A DNA stretch of 64,000 bases from Clostridiales bacterium (GTDB lineage Bacteria > Bacillota > Clostridia > Christensenellales > Aristaeellaceae): positions 124,001 through 188,000 of the forward strand of contig SVGY01000004.1 in assembly GCA_015056145.1 (NCBI GenBank), read 5' to 3'. Below the pieces are notes generated by a model. The model made no database searches, was not told the origin of the DNA, and was given only the letters and a program-made list of their open reading frames with translations. Positions within the stretch are counted from its first letter, which is position 1. Every line of letters begins with the position of its first letter. Position numbers and translations under genes: made by a program. Below, piece by piece: positions 42,763-52,608 of the stretch.

Positions 42763-45700
42763 ATGCGCTATTCAACTACAGAACTTGCAAACCCTGGCTT
42801 CTTTTCCGAAAATCGCATTCCTGCCCATTCCGATCATAGCTTTTACGCTGGTCTGGACGAGCTTGCCAGCGGTAAATCCAGCTTTGTTTTCAGCCTCAAT
42901 GGTTACTGGAAGTTCCATCATGCCCTGAACGCTGCGCAGGTTGTGGAAGGCTTTGAAAAACCGGAATACAACTGTCACTGCTGGGCGGATATCCCCGTCC
43001 CTGCCCATATCCAGATGGAAGGATACGGCCATCCCCAGTATGTCAACGTTCAATATCCCTGGGATGGATATCAGGATATCGAGCCCGGTCAGCTACCTGT
43101 GGATTTTAATCCCGTGGCATCTTATGTGAAATATTTCTATCTGCCGAAAAACATGGAAGGGAAGCGTGTTTTCATCTCTTTCCAGGGTGCCGAAAGCTGC
43201 ATTGCCCTCTACCTCAACGGCGAGTATGTAGGTTTTTCCTCAGATAGTTTCACACCGCATGACTTTGAACTGACCCACTACCTCAGAGCCGGCGAAAACA
43301 AACTCGCATGCCGTGTGCACCGCTGGTGCGCTGGCAGCTGGCTGGAAGACCAGGATTTTATGCGTTTCAGCGGACTGTTCCGGGATGTATTTCTGTATTG
43401 TATTCCAGAAACCCATCTTGAAGATCTCTGCGTAAAAACCCTTCTGGATGATCAATACAAGAATGCAGAACTGGTCGCAGATTTGAAACTTATCCTGACG
43501 GAAGCCTGCCATATCGTCATCCAGCTGATGGACGGCGAACGAAAAATTATTGGCGAAGAATGCACCGTTATGGAAAATGAAACTGCCACTTCTTTCCGCC
43601 TGTCTGTTAATTCTCCAACGCTTTGGAGCAGTGAAAATCCAAAACTGTATCAGCTGTACATCATTCTGAAGGATGCCTGCGGAAATATCCGGGAAGTTGT
43701 TTGCGAAAACGTAGGCTTCCGCCGTTTTGAACTGATAGACCGCATCATGCATCTGAACGGGAAGCGCATTGTGTTCAAAGGCGTCAACCGTCATGATTTC
43801 TGTAGCGAAACCGGTAGAGTAACCACGCCGGATATCATCCGCAGAGATCTGATCACCATGAAACGCAATAACATCAACGCCGTGCGCACCAGCCACTATC
43901 CCAACAACAGCACGCTTTACCGCCTTTGCGATGAGCTCGGTCTGTATGTCATCGACGAAAACAACATGGAAACCCACGGCATCTGGGAGCAGATTATTGC
44001 AGGCAAAAAGGATATCAGTTTTGCCCTGCCTGGCGACAGGCCTCAATGGCGGGATATCCTGCTGGACAGGGTCAACTCGATATATCAGCGTGATAAGAAT
44101 CATCCCAGCATTCTTATATGGAGCTGCGGGAACGAATCCTATGGCGGCGATGTGATCTATGACATGAGCCAGCTTTTCCGCAAGCTGGATTCTACCCGGT
44201 TGGTTCATTACGAAGGCGTAACCTGGGATCGCCGCCGCAACGATACGACCGATATGGAAAGCCAGATGTATACTCCTGTTACCAAAATCCGGGAATTCCT
44301 GGCCATAAACCGGGACAAGCCCTTCATACTTTGCGAATACACCCATGCCATGGGCAACTCCAACGGGGCAATGCATAAATACACCGAATACGCCTACGAA
44401 GAACCCCTTTATCAGGGCGGATTCATATGGGATTACATTGACCAGAGTATCCGCACCAAAGATCGTTTCGGCAATGTAATGTATGCCTACGGCGGTGATT
44501 TCGGCGACCATCCCAACGACGGAAACTTCTCCGGCAACGGCATCGCTTACGGCAATGGTCTGGAAAGCCCCAAGATGCAGGAAATACGCTTCAACTATCA
44601 GAATATTGTTGCCGAAGTAGAAAGAGATCATGCGGTGATTCATAACCGGCACATGTTCACAGATCTGAGCGTCTACGATTGCTTCGCAACCCTTTCCCGG
44701 GACGGCGTTGAAGTGGAACGGCTCCATCTTACTGATGTTTCTGCCGCTCCTATGGACAGCTGCCGTATTCCCCTTCCCTTCCGTCATGGCAATTTGCCCG
44801 GAGAATATGCCATTACTCTCACTTTCCACTTAAAGCAAGATGCCAATTATGCCAAAGCAGGCCATGAGATCGCTTTTGCGCAGGGCATATACAAGGTGGA
44901 TGCACCCGTCCAGCTCCACAAGCATTCGCCACTGCGGGTAGTGCAGGGCCACAGCAATATTGGCATTATTGGCGAAAACTTTGATGTTTCCTTCCGAAAA
45001 GGTTCCGGGGCACTTGCCTGTTACCGTTTTGGCGGCAAAAACATGTTCAAGGCTGCTCCCATGCCCAATTTCTGGAGAGCTCCCACCGATAACGACCGGG
45101 GCAACCAGATGGCTTCCCGCTATGCTCAATGGAAAATTGCATCGTTGTACGCAGGCGGCAGCGCCACCAACGGCAATGTATCACCGGTTCTCAACGAGGA
45201 CGGTTCCGTTTCGGTCACCTTTTCCTACGATTTCCCCACCACTCCCAAAGGTCAGTGCAAGGTTCTGTATACCGTTCAGCCCTGCGGCAAGGTGGATATG
45301 AAACTTTCCATGGAACCCAATCCGGGCCTTTCCTCCATGCCGGAATTCGGCTTGCTCTTCAAACTGGATGCAGATTTCGATCAGTGGAAATACTATGGCC
45401 TTGGTCCCGATGAAAACTATATTGACCGTAATCGTGGCGCACGGCTTGGCATCTGGAAAACCACTGCCCGGGAGAATCTTTCCCAATACCTGGTGCCTCA
45501 GGAATGCGGAAACCGCACCGGTGTGCGCTGGGCAGAGGTGACCGATTACCGTGGCAGAGGTCTGAGATTCTCCAGCGACTGCATGGAATGCTCCGTTCTC
45601 CCCTACACTCCCCACGAGCTGGAAAACGCCCTTCATGAAAATGAGCTCCCCCCCGCCCACTACACCATTGTTCGTACCTCGCTGATGCAAATGGGTGTTG

Positions 45701-45798
45701 GCGGCGATGACAGCTGGGGTGCCCGCACTCACGATGAATACATTATCGACAATTCCAAACCGCTGGAGTTTACCTGCAGCTTCCAGGGTATCCTCTGA
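42763..45798 (+). CDS. lacZ: GH2 beta-galactosidase (LacZ type)
   Basis: Hydrolyses terminal beta-galactosyl groups. 1011 residues with the five-domain LacZ layout: jelly-roll sugar-binding domain, two Ig-like domains, a TIM barrel, and the C-terminal Bgal_small domain. Acid/base Glu is in LIWSCGNESYGG, nucleophile Glu in FILCEYTHAMGNSNG; RTSHYPNNS and DENNMETHG also fit. No signal peptide, so intracellular. With nearby fucosidase and xylosidase genes it probably removes galactose from xyloglucan oligosaccharides. The strong AAAGGAGG lies 37 nt before this ATG but 7 nt before an in-frame CTG at 42733, so the true start is unsettled. Confidence 0.95.
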   Translation: MRYSTTELANPGFFSENRIPAHSDHSFYAGLDELASGKSSFVFSLNGYWKFHHALNAAQVVEGFEKPEYNCHCWADIPVPAHIQMEGYGHPQYVNVQYPWDGYQDIEPGQLPVDFNPVASYVKYFYLPKNMEGKRVFISFQGAESCIALYLNGEYVGFSSDSFTPHDFELTHYLRAGENKLACRVHRWCAGSWLEDQDFMRFSGLFRDVFLYCIPETHLEDLCVKTLLDDQYKNAELVADLKLILTEACHIVIQLMDGERKIIGEECTVMENETATSFRLSVNSPTLWSSENPKLYQLYIILKDACGNIREVVCENVGFRRFELIDRIMHLNGKRIVFKGVNRHDFCSETGRVTTPDIIRRDLITMKRNNINAVRTSHYPNNSTLYRLCDELGLYVIDENNMETHGIWEQIIAGKKDISFALPGDRPQWRDILLDRVNSIYQRDKNHPSILIWSCGNESYGGDVIYDMSQLFRKLDSTRLVHYEGVTWDRRRNDTTDMESQMYTPVTKIREFLAINRDKPFILCEYTHAMGNSNGAMHKYTEYAYEEPLYQGGFIWDYIDQSIRTKDRFGNVMYAYGGDFGDHPNDGNFSGNGIAYGNGLESPKMQEIRFNYQNIVAEVERDHAVIHNRHMFTDLSVYDCFATLSRDGVEVERLHLTDVSAAPMDSCRIPLPFRHGNLPGEYAITLTFHLKQDANYAKAGHEIAFAQGIYKVDAPVQLHKHSPLRVVQGHSNIGIIGENFDVSFRKGSGALACYRFGGKNMFKAAPMPNFWRAPTDNDRGNQMASRYAQWKIASLYAGGSATNGNVSPVLNEDGSVSVTFSYDFPTTPKGQCKVLYTVQPCGKVDMKLSMEPNPGLSSMPEFGLLFKLDADFDQWKYYGLGPDENYIDRNRGARLGIWKTTARENLSQYLVPQECGNRTGVRWAEVTDYRGRGLRFSSDCMECSVLPYTPHELENALHENELPPAHYTIVRTSLMQMGVGGDDSWGARTHDEYIIDNSKPLEFTCSFQGIL

Positions 45799-45811
45799 TA
45801 TTGCATAAACA

Positions 45812-45850
45812 GCCTCCCGGAGAGGGTTTTCCTTCTCCGGGAGGCCTTCT
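45812..45850. terminator. bidirectional terminator between GH2 and GH31 genes
   Basis: 12-bp stem GCCTCCCGGAGA / TCTCCGGGAGGC with a 10-nt loop, and T-rich sequence on the plus side. It ends the convergent lacZ and fucosidase-operon transcripts. Confidence 0.85.
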
Positions 45851-45856
45851 TTTCGT

Positions 45857-47929
45857 TTATTTCTTGTAGATTTCGTAGTTGGTACCTTCACGCATCATTA
45901 CAGGAATAATGCCGATAGGTGCAGGAACAGTAACTCTCTGGCCGCCTTCGTATTCCTTGCCGGTATAGGCATCGGTCCAGCGGCATCCAGCGGGCAGGTA
46001 AACGTTGCGCTCGGTAACACCTGCTTCCATAACAGGAGAAACCAACAGATCCGGACCGAACATGTAAGAATCCTCCACATCCCAGGCGGCTTTATCCTGG
46101 GGGAAGTCGTAGAACAAGGGGCGCATGGGCGGTGCGCCGATGTCGCTTGCCTCCTGCATTATCCTGCGCACATAGGGACGCAGCCGTTCACGAACGAACA
46201 GATAGCTGGAAAGGATCTCGTACACTTCTTCGCCAAAGCTCCAAACCTCATTGGGCTGGCCGCTGGTAAGCTGACGCACATTATTGATAAACTCCTGCTC
46301 ACGCTCATACCAGGGAGAACGCTCGCCATGCATACGGAATACCGGGCAGAAGCAGCCCCATGCAAACCACCGGCACAGAAGCTCACGGAATGCAGGATCA
46401 TCGATCTGGCCTCCAAGGAAGCCTCCGATATCGGAAGTCCACCAGGGAATGCCGGCCATACCCATGCTGAGTCCAGCCTGCAGCTGTTCCCTCATGGAAC
46501 GGAAGGAAGAATAGATATCACCGGACCAGGTCAGAACAGCATACTTCTGGCTGCCGGCCCAGGCACAGCGTACAAGGCTCATAATATCCGTTTCGCCCTC
46601 TGCCTTCAATCCGTCAAAAAAGCCCTTTGCATAGCCCACGGGATAAACATTGGAGCACTGTACTGCCGGGCCCTGATAGTAGCGGAAGTTTTCAAAATCG
46701 TAATTTCCGTATTCCGGTTCTGCTTCATCCAGCCAGAAGATACGAATGCCCTTGGTATAGTAATTCTCCTTGCACTTTTCCCAGACGAATTTCTGGGCAC
46801 CGGGATGGGTGGCGTCGTAGAAGATGGTGTTGCCCATCCAAGTCATGTGATTGGGGTTGCCATGATCGGTGCCAACCAGATAGCCTTTCTCCGCCATTTC
46901 GCCAAAATTGACGCTGCGTTCGTCGATGGTGGGCCACACAGAAACTACGGTTTCAATGCCCATTTCCTTGAGTTCCTTCACCATGGCATCGGGATCCGGC
47001 CAGTCACGGGGTTCAAAGCGGAAATCTCCCTGACGGGTCCAGTGGAAAAAGTCAACCACGATCACGTCCATGGGAAGACCACGGCGCTTATGCTCCCGTG
47101 CAACCTCCAGTAATTCTTCCTGATTGCGGTAACGAAGCTTGCACTGCCAATAACCAAGTCCAAATTCGGGCATCATGGGGGTGCGACCGGTAGCCAGAGT
47201 GTACTGGGCTTCAATTTCGGCGGGCGTATCGCCTGCGGTAATAAAATAGTCCAGTTTTCTGGTGCGCTTGGCATACCATTCAGTAACATTGCTGGCGAAG
47301 GTAGCCGTACCAATGGCAGGATTGTTCCAGAAGAAGCCATAGCCACGGCTGGACACAACAAAAGGAACGCTGGCCTGGCTGTTGCGGTGGGCAAGTTCCA
47401 GCGTGGAGCCTTTTTTGTTCAGCTGGCGATGCTGATACTGACCCATGCCGAACAGCTTTTCATCGTCGTAAGCTTCAAAGCGGGCGGTAAGTTCCACGTC
47501 CTCGGTACCCATGATTTTTTTCAGTTCACGGGCGCCCACATTGATGGGAACGCAGAAACGATTCAGACGATTGCGATTGCGCCAGTACTCTTCAGTAAGC
47601 ACTTCGCCTTTCTGATTGTAGTAGGAAATCCACCCTTCCGGATTCACCACTGCGGTAATCTTGCCGTTTTTAATCCGGGCAATGGTTCCCTGCTGATGAT
47701 AGTGGCTGTACTCCTGACCTGCGTACCAGGGGTCGGTGTTATCCACGGTCTCGAAGGTGATCTCCACATCTGTGGGTTTCACAGGTTCGGAAAGGGCCCA
47801 GTCGTGGCCATCCATCTCCGGGAAAGCAGACATGCGCACACGCAGGCTGTTTTCGCCCCAGGGATCGATCCACAGGCGGCTGTTGCCATCTGCAATGACC
47901 AAACGTTGATTTTCCTGATAGACACGCAT
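45857..47929 (-). CDS. GH31 family glycosidase (alpha-xylosidase or alpha-glucosidase)
   Basis: 690 residues, cytoplasmic. A GH31 N-terminal beta domain precedes a TIM barrel; the nucleophile Asp is in IFWLDEAEPEYG and the acid/base Asp in LTWSGDIYSS. GYWQCKLRYRNQEELLEV and DVIVVDFFHW are typical of a GH31 group that includes alpha-xylosidases. Substrate is not certain. It is the last gene of the fucosidase-xylosidase-GH74 operon, which favours xyloglucan side chains. GAAAGGAG precedes the ATG. Confidence 0.88.
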   Translation of the reverse strand: MRVYQENQRLVIADGNSRLWIDPWGENSLRVRMSAFPEMDGHDWALSEPVKPTDVEITFETVDNTDPWYAGQEYSHYHQQGTIARIKNGKITAVVNPEGWISYYNQKGEVLTEEYWRNRNRLNRFCVPINVGARELKKIMGTEDVELTARFEAYDDEKLFGMGQYQHRQLNKKGSTLELAHRNSQASVPFVVSSRGYGFFWNNPAIGTATFASNVTEWYAKRTRKLDYFITAGDTPAEIEAQYTLATGRTPMMPEFGLGYWQCKLRYRNQEELLEVAREHKRRGLPMDVIVVDFFHWTRQGDFRFEPRDWPDPDAMVKELKEMGIETVVSVWPTIDERSVNFGEMAEKGYLVGTDHGNPNHMTWMGNTIFYDATHPGAQKFVWEKCKENYYTKGIRIFWLDEAEPEYGNYDFENFRYYQGPAVQCSNVYPVGYAKGFFDGLKAEGETDIMSLVRCAWAGSQKYAVLTWSGDIYSSFRSMREQLQAGLSMGMAGIPWWTSDIGGFLGGQIDDPAFRELLCRWFAWGCFCPVFRMHGERSPWYEREQEFINNVRQLTSGQPNEVWSFGEEVYEILSSYLFVRERLRPYVRRIMQEASDIGAPPMRPLFYDFPQDKAAWDVEDSYMFGPDLLVSPVMEAGVTERNVYLPAGCRWTDAYTGKEYEGGQRVTVPAPIGIIPVMMREGTNYEIYKK

Positions 47930-47961
47930 TTTGTTTTTCTCCTTTCAAACAAGGATAATAT

Positions 47962-50301
47962 TTATTTTTCTGGCTCGCCGTAGAGCAAGCCGCAGGATCC
48001 GGTTGCCAGGAAGAAACGCCCAAAGGTACGGCAGTCGCCGTCGATGGAGATGATCTCGCCGAACATCTGTTTTTGGGTATTGATACGGTCGAAGCTCCTG
48101 CCATCATCCAGTGACCGGTAGAAACCGTATTCTCCATCGATTTTTCCGTTCACATACAATGCCTTCTGCTGGCTGAAATAATCTCCCCCAGGCTTTCCAA
48201 GGCCAAGGCCCACACGGTACACCTGATCTCCTTCTGCGCTCAGGCGCATAACAAAAACCTCGTCTTCCCTGGTGCAGATCAGTTTCCACAGGCCTTTCTC
48301 GCCAACGGCAATATAGAAAACGCCGCTGTGTCCAGCTTCGGCACGGACCTCTGTTTTGTTTGCACAATCAATGAGGCCGAAATCCGCATCGGGGAATTGG
48401 GCAGGAAGCTCCCGCTGGTGGAAGGTGCTGCCGCCATCCCTACTCACAAAGAAGGCAGAATGCTCGCCGAAAGCATAAAAAATGCTGGAATCAAGACGAT
48501 CAGAGAAGGTTTTGATGCTTTCGTCAAGAATCTGGTGTCCCTGGTTATCAAAGACCCGGCAAATGGAGAAGCTTTCGCCGCCGTCATGGCTGACAACAAT
48601 CTGCCTGCCCGGCAGACGAATTCGCTTTGCAATGGACCAGACAATGTTCTTTCCGTCGGGAGACATGGCAACCCAGCCGGCATTCACGTTGGGGCGTTCT
48701 ATTTCGCTGAGTGCATTGTCGATATCGTGGCTGAGACCATATGGCATTTTAAGCCTGCGGAAGGTGCGACCCGCATCCTCCGACAGAATAAGTCCACCAC
48801 GGGTCTTGCCACGCCAGTTGCCCCGGGCGGTTACGATGATCCTTTCAGGATTGCAGTCACAAAAATCCGCATTGATGCAGGTGATATACCGGTTATTATT
48901 CTCATCAGCAAAGGAATTGTCACACTGCGTGTCCACATTCTCAAAGGCAAAGCCACCAAGGTCACCCACGATATCTATCACCTGGGTTTTGCCGCCGGGG
49001 AGACTGTACACATTCAGGTGTACCGTTTCCTCAATGCCGTCGCTGAAATCGGTAAAATAGCGGTCTTCTCTGTGGGTAAAGTGATAGGAGCGGAATGTAC
49101 CCGTGCCGGTATTGAACCAGATTTCATTGTCATCAAAGGGATTAAGCTTCAAATCGCTGAGCCAGTGAATAAGCGAGCCGCCGTCATTGCACTCCGGACG
49201 CATATACCTGGCACGGAAACGAATATCGCCTTCCTCAAGGTTATAGAGTACCTGCTGCCAGTTCCTGCCGTAATCCAGCGAAAGGAAAATGCTGTCGCCG
49301 TCATCCTTGACGATGGTGGATGCTGCCAGCATGCCCGGCGTATTCCGTGAAGCGGCAATACCAGAAAAGCCGTAAGGCAAATGGTCGCCACGGTAGATTT
49401 CCTCCTGACCCTTGCCCTTAACCAGGCTGGCAGCGCCGGGGGTAATATCCTCCATAGTTCCCAGTGTGCCATCCTCAAGAAGGGGATAACGAACGATGTG
49501 CCCGTCGGCCGCATCGCCCGAATCACAGCTGTAACCATTTTCCTTCACATAAGAGCGGGCTCCGTTGGCAGAGAAAGTAACATAGAAATACCGGTCATCA
49601 GCAGTGCAGCGCTGCGCCACAAGGCCATTGAGCTTGCAATAAGGTACCTCCACACTGACAGGTTGCTGAAGCGGCTGAAAACTCTTTCCTGCATCGTAGG
49701 AAACATACAGACTATGCCCTCTCATATCATCCGTCTTCCGGGTGGAAACGCCGGCAGTGGAAACCACCATCGCACATCCGACCTGGCAGATAAAGGCACA
49801 GTACTGCTCCTGAAGGGAGTCCATCTTTTCCCAATGCCGGCCCTGGTCCGGAGAAGTCCACAATCCCTCCATCTGGCTGGCAAAAAACAACCGGGAAGGG
49901 TCGTCCTTATCCACAATCAGCCTTTCCCCCGTTCCACGCCCATTCAGATTTCCGTGGATATACACAGGCATGGGCAAAACCTGAAAGGTTTCGCCACGGT
50001 CGCAGGAAACAGCCAGTTCGCCTTTGCTTTCGGGTTTTCCGATGCCGCAGGCGATATACAGTTTATTTTCATCACAGGGATCCAGTGCCATAGAAATAGG
50101 ATAAGTCTGACTCAGATCTTCCATGGTTACATGGGAAATAAGGGATTTCCACCGCTGTTCTTCCCGGTCGAAGCGATAGCATCCGCCGATATCTGTTCTT
50201 GCATACAAAATCCCTTCCTTCCGTGGATGGAACAGGAATCCTGTCACATATCCACCTCCGGGAATGGGAAGATTTCGGTACTGATAAGGAATGTACGCCA
50301 T
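47962..50301 (-). CDS. GH74 xyloglucanase-like enzyme
   Basis: 779 residues of the tandem seven-bladed propeller type used by GH74. The N terminus, PGGGYVTGFLFHPRKEGILYARTDIGG, matches the family, placing a catalytic Asp at residue 37; the partner Asp is probably in IHWLSDLKLNPFDD. GERLIVDKDD, GLWTSPDQG and repeated sialidase-like Asp-box turns fit. GH74 enzymes cleave the xyloglucan backbone, some from the reducing end of oligosaccharides. There is no signal peptide, unusual for the family, so an intracellular role on oligosaccharides is likely. GGAGG precedes the ATG. Confidence 0.85.
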   Translation of the reverse strand: MAYIPYQYRNLPIPGGGYVTGFLFHPRKEGILYARTDIGGCYRFDREEQRWKSLISHVTMEDLSQTYPISMALDPCDENKLYIACGIGKPESKGELAVSCDRGETFQVLPMPVYIHGNLNGRGTGERLIVDKDDPSRLFFASQMEGLWTSPDQGRHWEKMDSLQEQYCAFICQVGCAMVVSTAGVSTRKTDDMRGHSLYVSYDAGKSFQPLQQPVSVEVPYCKLNGLVAQRCTADDRYFYVTFSANGARSYVKENGYSCDSGDAADGHIVRYPLLEDGTLGTMEDITPGAASLVKGKGQEEIYRGDHLPYGFSGIAASRNTPGMLAASTIVKDDGDSIFLSLDYGRNWQQVLYNLEEGDIRFRARYMRPECNDGGSLIHWLSDLKLNPFDDNEIWFNTGTGTFRSYHFTHREDRYFTDFSDGIEETVHLNVYSLPGGKTQVIDIVGDLGGFAFENVDTQCDNSFADENNNRYITCINADFCDCNPERIIVTARGNWRGKTRGGLILSEDAGRTFRRLKMPYGLSHDIDNALSEIERPNVNAGWVAMSPDGKNIVWSIAKRIRLPGRQIVVSHDGGESFSICRVFDNQGHQILDESIKTFSDRLDSSIFYAFGEHSAFFVSRDGGSTFHQRELPAQFPDADFGLIDCANKTEVRAEAGHSGVFYIAVGEKGLWKLICTREDEVFVMRLSAEGDQVYRVGLGLGKPGGDYFSQQKALYVNGKIDGEYGFYRSLDDGRSFDRINTQKQMFGEIISIDGDCRTFGRFFLATGSCGLLYGEPEK

Positions 50302-50361
50302 GAGTTCCTCCGATAGCCAAGGCAGCGCCTGCCCTGTTAGAGGCAGGCGGCTGCGAAAATA

Positions 50362-52584
50362 TTAGCTGTGCTCCACAACGGTGTAAGGCTTGGTGGAATC
50401 GGTTTCCACGATAATGTTGCCATTTTCTTTCTTTACGGTGTAGGCAGCAGCAAGCTTACCCTTAAGATCAGGCACCTTCACCACAACGCTGTTGCCCTCG
50501 ACCAACTGGAAAACATGCAGTTCCAGGCCGTCGGTGTAATCGTAATCAGGCAGATCATCGTGAGCGCCCATAGGAATTACGCTGCCGGGGCGAGCCATCA
50601 GGGGCAGGGACAGGAAATTGTGGGTTTCCTTGCGCCAATGGCCGCCATCTACCTTGTGATCATCCAGAATATTGGTCCACACGCCATCGGGCAGGTAGAA
50701 GTCCACCACACCATCCTCACGGAATACAGGCGCAACCAGCAGGTTTTCGCCAAGCATATACTGGCGGTCCAGCGTATCGCAGGCAGGATCTTCGGGGAAT
50801 TCCAGCATCATGGGACGCATCATGGGCGTACCGCATTCATGGGCTTCCACAGCAGCATTGTACAGATAAGGCATCAGACGGTTCTTCAGCTTGGAGAACA
50901 GCCGCACCACATCGTTGCTCTCCTCGTCAAAGAGCCACGGCACCCGGTAGCTGCTGGAACCATGCAGACGGCTGTGGCTGGACAAAAGGCCGAAAGCGCA
51001 CCAGCGCTTGTACACATCGGCGGGGGCGGTGGACTCGAAGCCGGAAATATCGTGGCTCCAGTAACCAAAACCGCTGTGGCTGAGGCTCAGGCCAGCACGG
51101 AGGGTTTCAGCCATGGAGACGTAGGAAGCGCTGTTATCGCCGCCCCAGTGCACGGGGAACTGCTGGCCGCCGGCTGTTGCGCTGCGGGCAAAGAGAATGG
51201 CTTCGCCTTCGCCACGGACTTCCTTGAGCAGATCGAAAACCATCTTGTTGTACAGGAAGGTATAGTAGTTGTGCATATGCAGGGCGCTCTTGCCGTCGTG
51301 ATAGGCAATATCCTTCACGGGGATGCGCTCGCCGAAGTCGGTCTTGAAGCAGTCTACACCCATATCCAGCAGCTTGCGCAGATATCCGCAATACCAATCA
51401 CGGGCAGCGGGATTGGTTACGTCCACAATGCCCATACCTGCCTGCCAGAGATCCGTCTGCCATACATCTCCATTGGTTTTCTGAATCAGATAGCCGTTAT
51501 CCATGCCTTCCTTGAAGAGGGGGCTGGCCTGACCGATGTAGGGATTGATCCAGCAGCACACCTGGAGCCCACGCTCATGGTAACGTTTGAGCATGCCCAC
51601 AGGATCCGGGAAAGTATCGGGATCCCATTCAAAGTCGCACCAGTTGTAACCCTTCATCCAGAAGCAGTCAAAGTGGAACACACGCAGGGGGATATCCCGC
51701 TTGGCCATGCCTTCCACAAAAGAAACGGCTGTTGCTTCGTCATAATTGGTGGTAAAGGAAGTGGACAGCCACAGGCCAAAGCTCCAAGCGGGCAACAGGG
51801 CAGGACGGCCGGTCAGTGCGGTATAGATGTCCAGAACCTTCTTGGGGGTACCGCCATAAATGATATCATACACAAGGGTTTCGCCTTCGGCAGAAAACTG
51901 GACACGCTCCACCTTTTCGCTGGCTACTTCAAAGCTGACATCGGAGGTATCTTCCACGAAAACACCATAGCCACGATTGGTCATATAGAAGGGAATATTC
52001 TTGTATGCCTGCTCGCTGGCGGTGCCGCCATCAGCGTTCCACATATCGATGCTCTGGCCGTTCTTTACATAAGCGCTGAAACGCTCGCCCAGGCCGTAAA
52101 CATATTCGCCAACATCCAGCATCAGGCTTTCGCTCATGTAGCTCTTGCCGGTATCCTTGTCAAGGCCACGACCCATAGCACGGAAACCGCTGGTGGTCAG
52201 CACACGGCCATCGGCGATATAGTCCACCTGCCAGCCTGCTTCGCCCTTGGATACCTTTGCGGTAAGAGCGCCGCTGGTGAAGGAAACACTTTCTTCGTTT
52301 TCTTCCACAACGGGAGTGACGGGTTCTTCGTAGGTTTCAAAATGAGGGGCATTATCCCGCTTGCCCGCAAAATGAGTCACCTTTACCCGGATCACGTTTT
52401 CACGGGGAGCGGTGAAGGTAACATCCAGAGAGCCGCCGTCCAGCACGTCGCCCCTATTGCGCACAGGGCGGCAGGCGGAGAGCACATGCAGCTCGTTTTC
52501 CTTGCTGACGGTACGCACCCACTGGGTGGCGTAGCTCATGGTGTAATTGGGCCGGATCAGCCAATAACCGTTGGTAAATTTCAT
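50362..52584 (-). CDS. yicI: GH31 alpha-xylosidase, YicI type
   Basis: 740 residues, closely matching the E. coli YicI pattern from end to end: GNGQSIDMWNADGG-like segment, TNRGYGVFV, WSFGLWLSTSFTTNYDE, FHFDCFWMKGYNWCDFEWDP, and nucleophile Asp in VDCFKTDFGERIP. YicI removes alpha-1,6-linked xylose from the non-reducing end of xyloglucan oligosaccharides such as isoprimeverose. It is intracellular and sits between the fucosidase and GH74 genes, 24 bp after the fucosidase. AAAGGAG precedes the ATG. Confidence 0.95.
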   Translation of the reverse strand: MKFTNGYWLIRPNYTMSYATQWVRTVSKENELHVLSACRPVRNRGDVLDGGSLDVTFTAPRENVIRVKVTHFAGKRDNAPHFETYEEPVTPVVEENEESVSFTSGALTAKVSKGEAGWQVDYIADGRVLTTSGFRAMGRGLDKDTGKSYMSESLMLDVGEYVYGLGERFSAYVKNGQSIDMWNADGGTASEQAYKNIPFYMTNRGYGVFVEDTSDVSFEVASEKVERVQFSAEGETLVYDIIYGGTPKKVLDIYTALTGRPALLPAWSFGLWLSTSFTTNYDEATAVSFVEGMAKRDIPLRVFHFDCFWMKGYNWCDFEWDPDTFPDPVGMLKRYHERGLQVCCWINPYIGQASPLFKEGMDNGYLIQKTNGDVWQTDLWQAGMGIVDVTNPAARDWYCGYLRKLLDMGVDCFKTDFGERIPVKDIAYHDGKSALHMHNYYTFLYNKMVFDLLKEVRGEGEAILFARSATAGGQQFPVHWGGDNSASYVSMAETLRAGLSLSHSGFGYWSHDISGFESTAPADVYKRWCAFGLLSSHSRLHGSSSYRVPWLFDEESNDVVRLFSKLKNRLMPYLYNAAVEAHECGTPMMRPMMLEFPEDPACDTLDRQYMLGENLLVAPVFREDGVVDFYLPDGVWTNILDDHKVDGGHWRKETHNFLSLPLMARPGSVIPMGAHDDLPDYDYTDGLELHVFQLVEGNSVVVKVPDLKGKLAAAYTVKKENGNIIVETDSTKPYTVVEHS

Positions 52585-52608
52585 GGTGATTCTCCTTTAC
52601 GCTGTGTT

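Noticed and set aside
43240..44829. 529-codon minus-strand open frame inside the beta-galactosidase gene
   Set aside because: Shadow of the GH2 catalytic domain; no family features.
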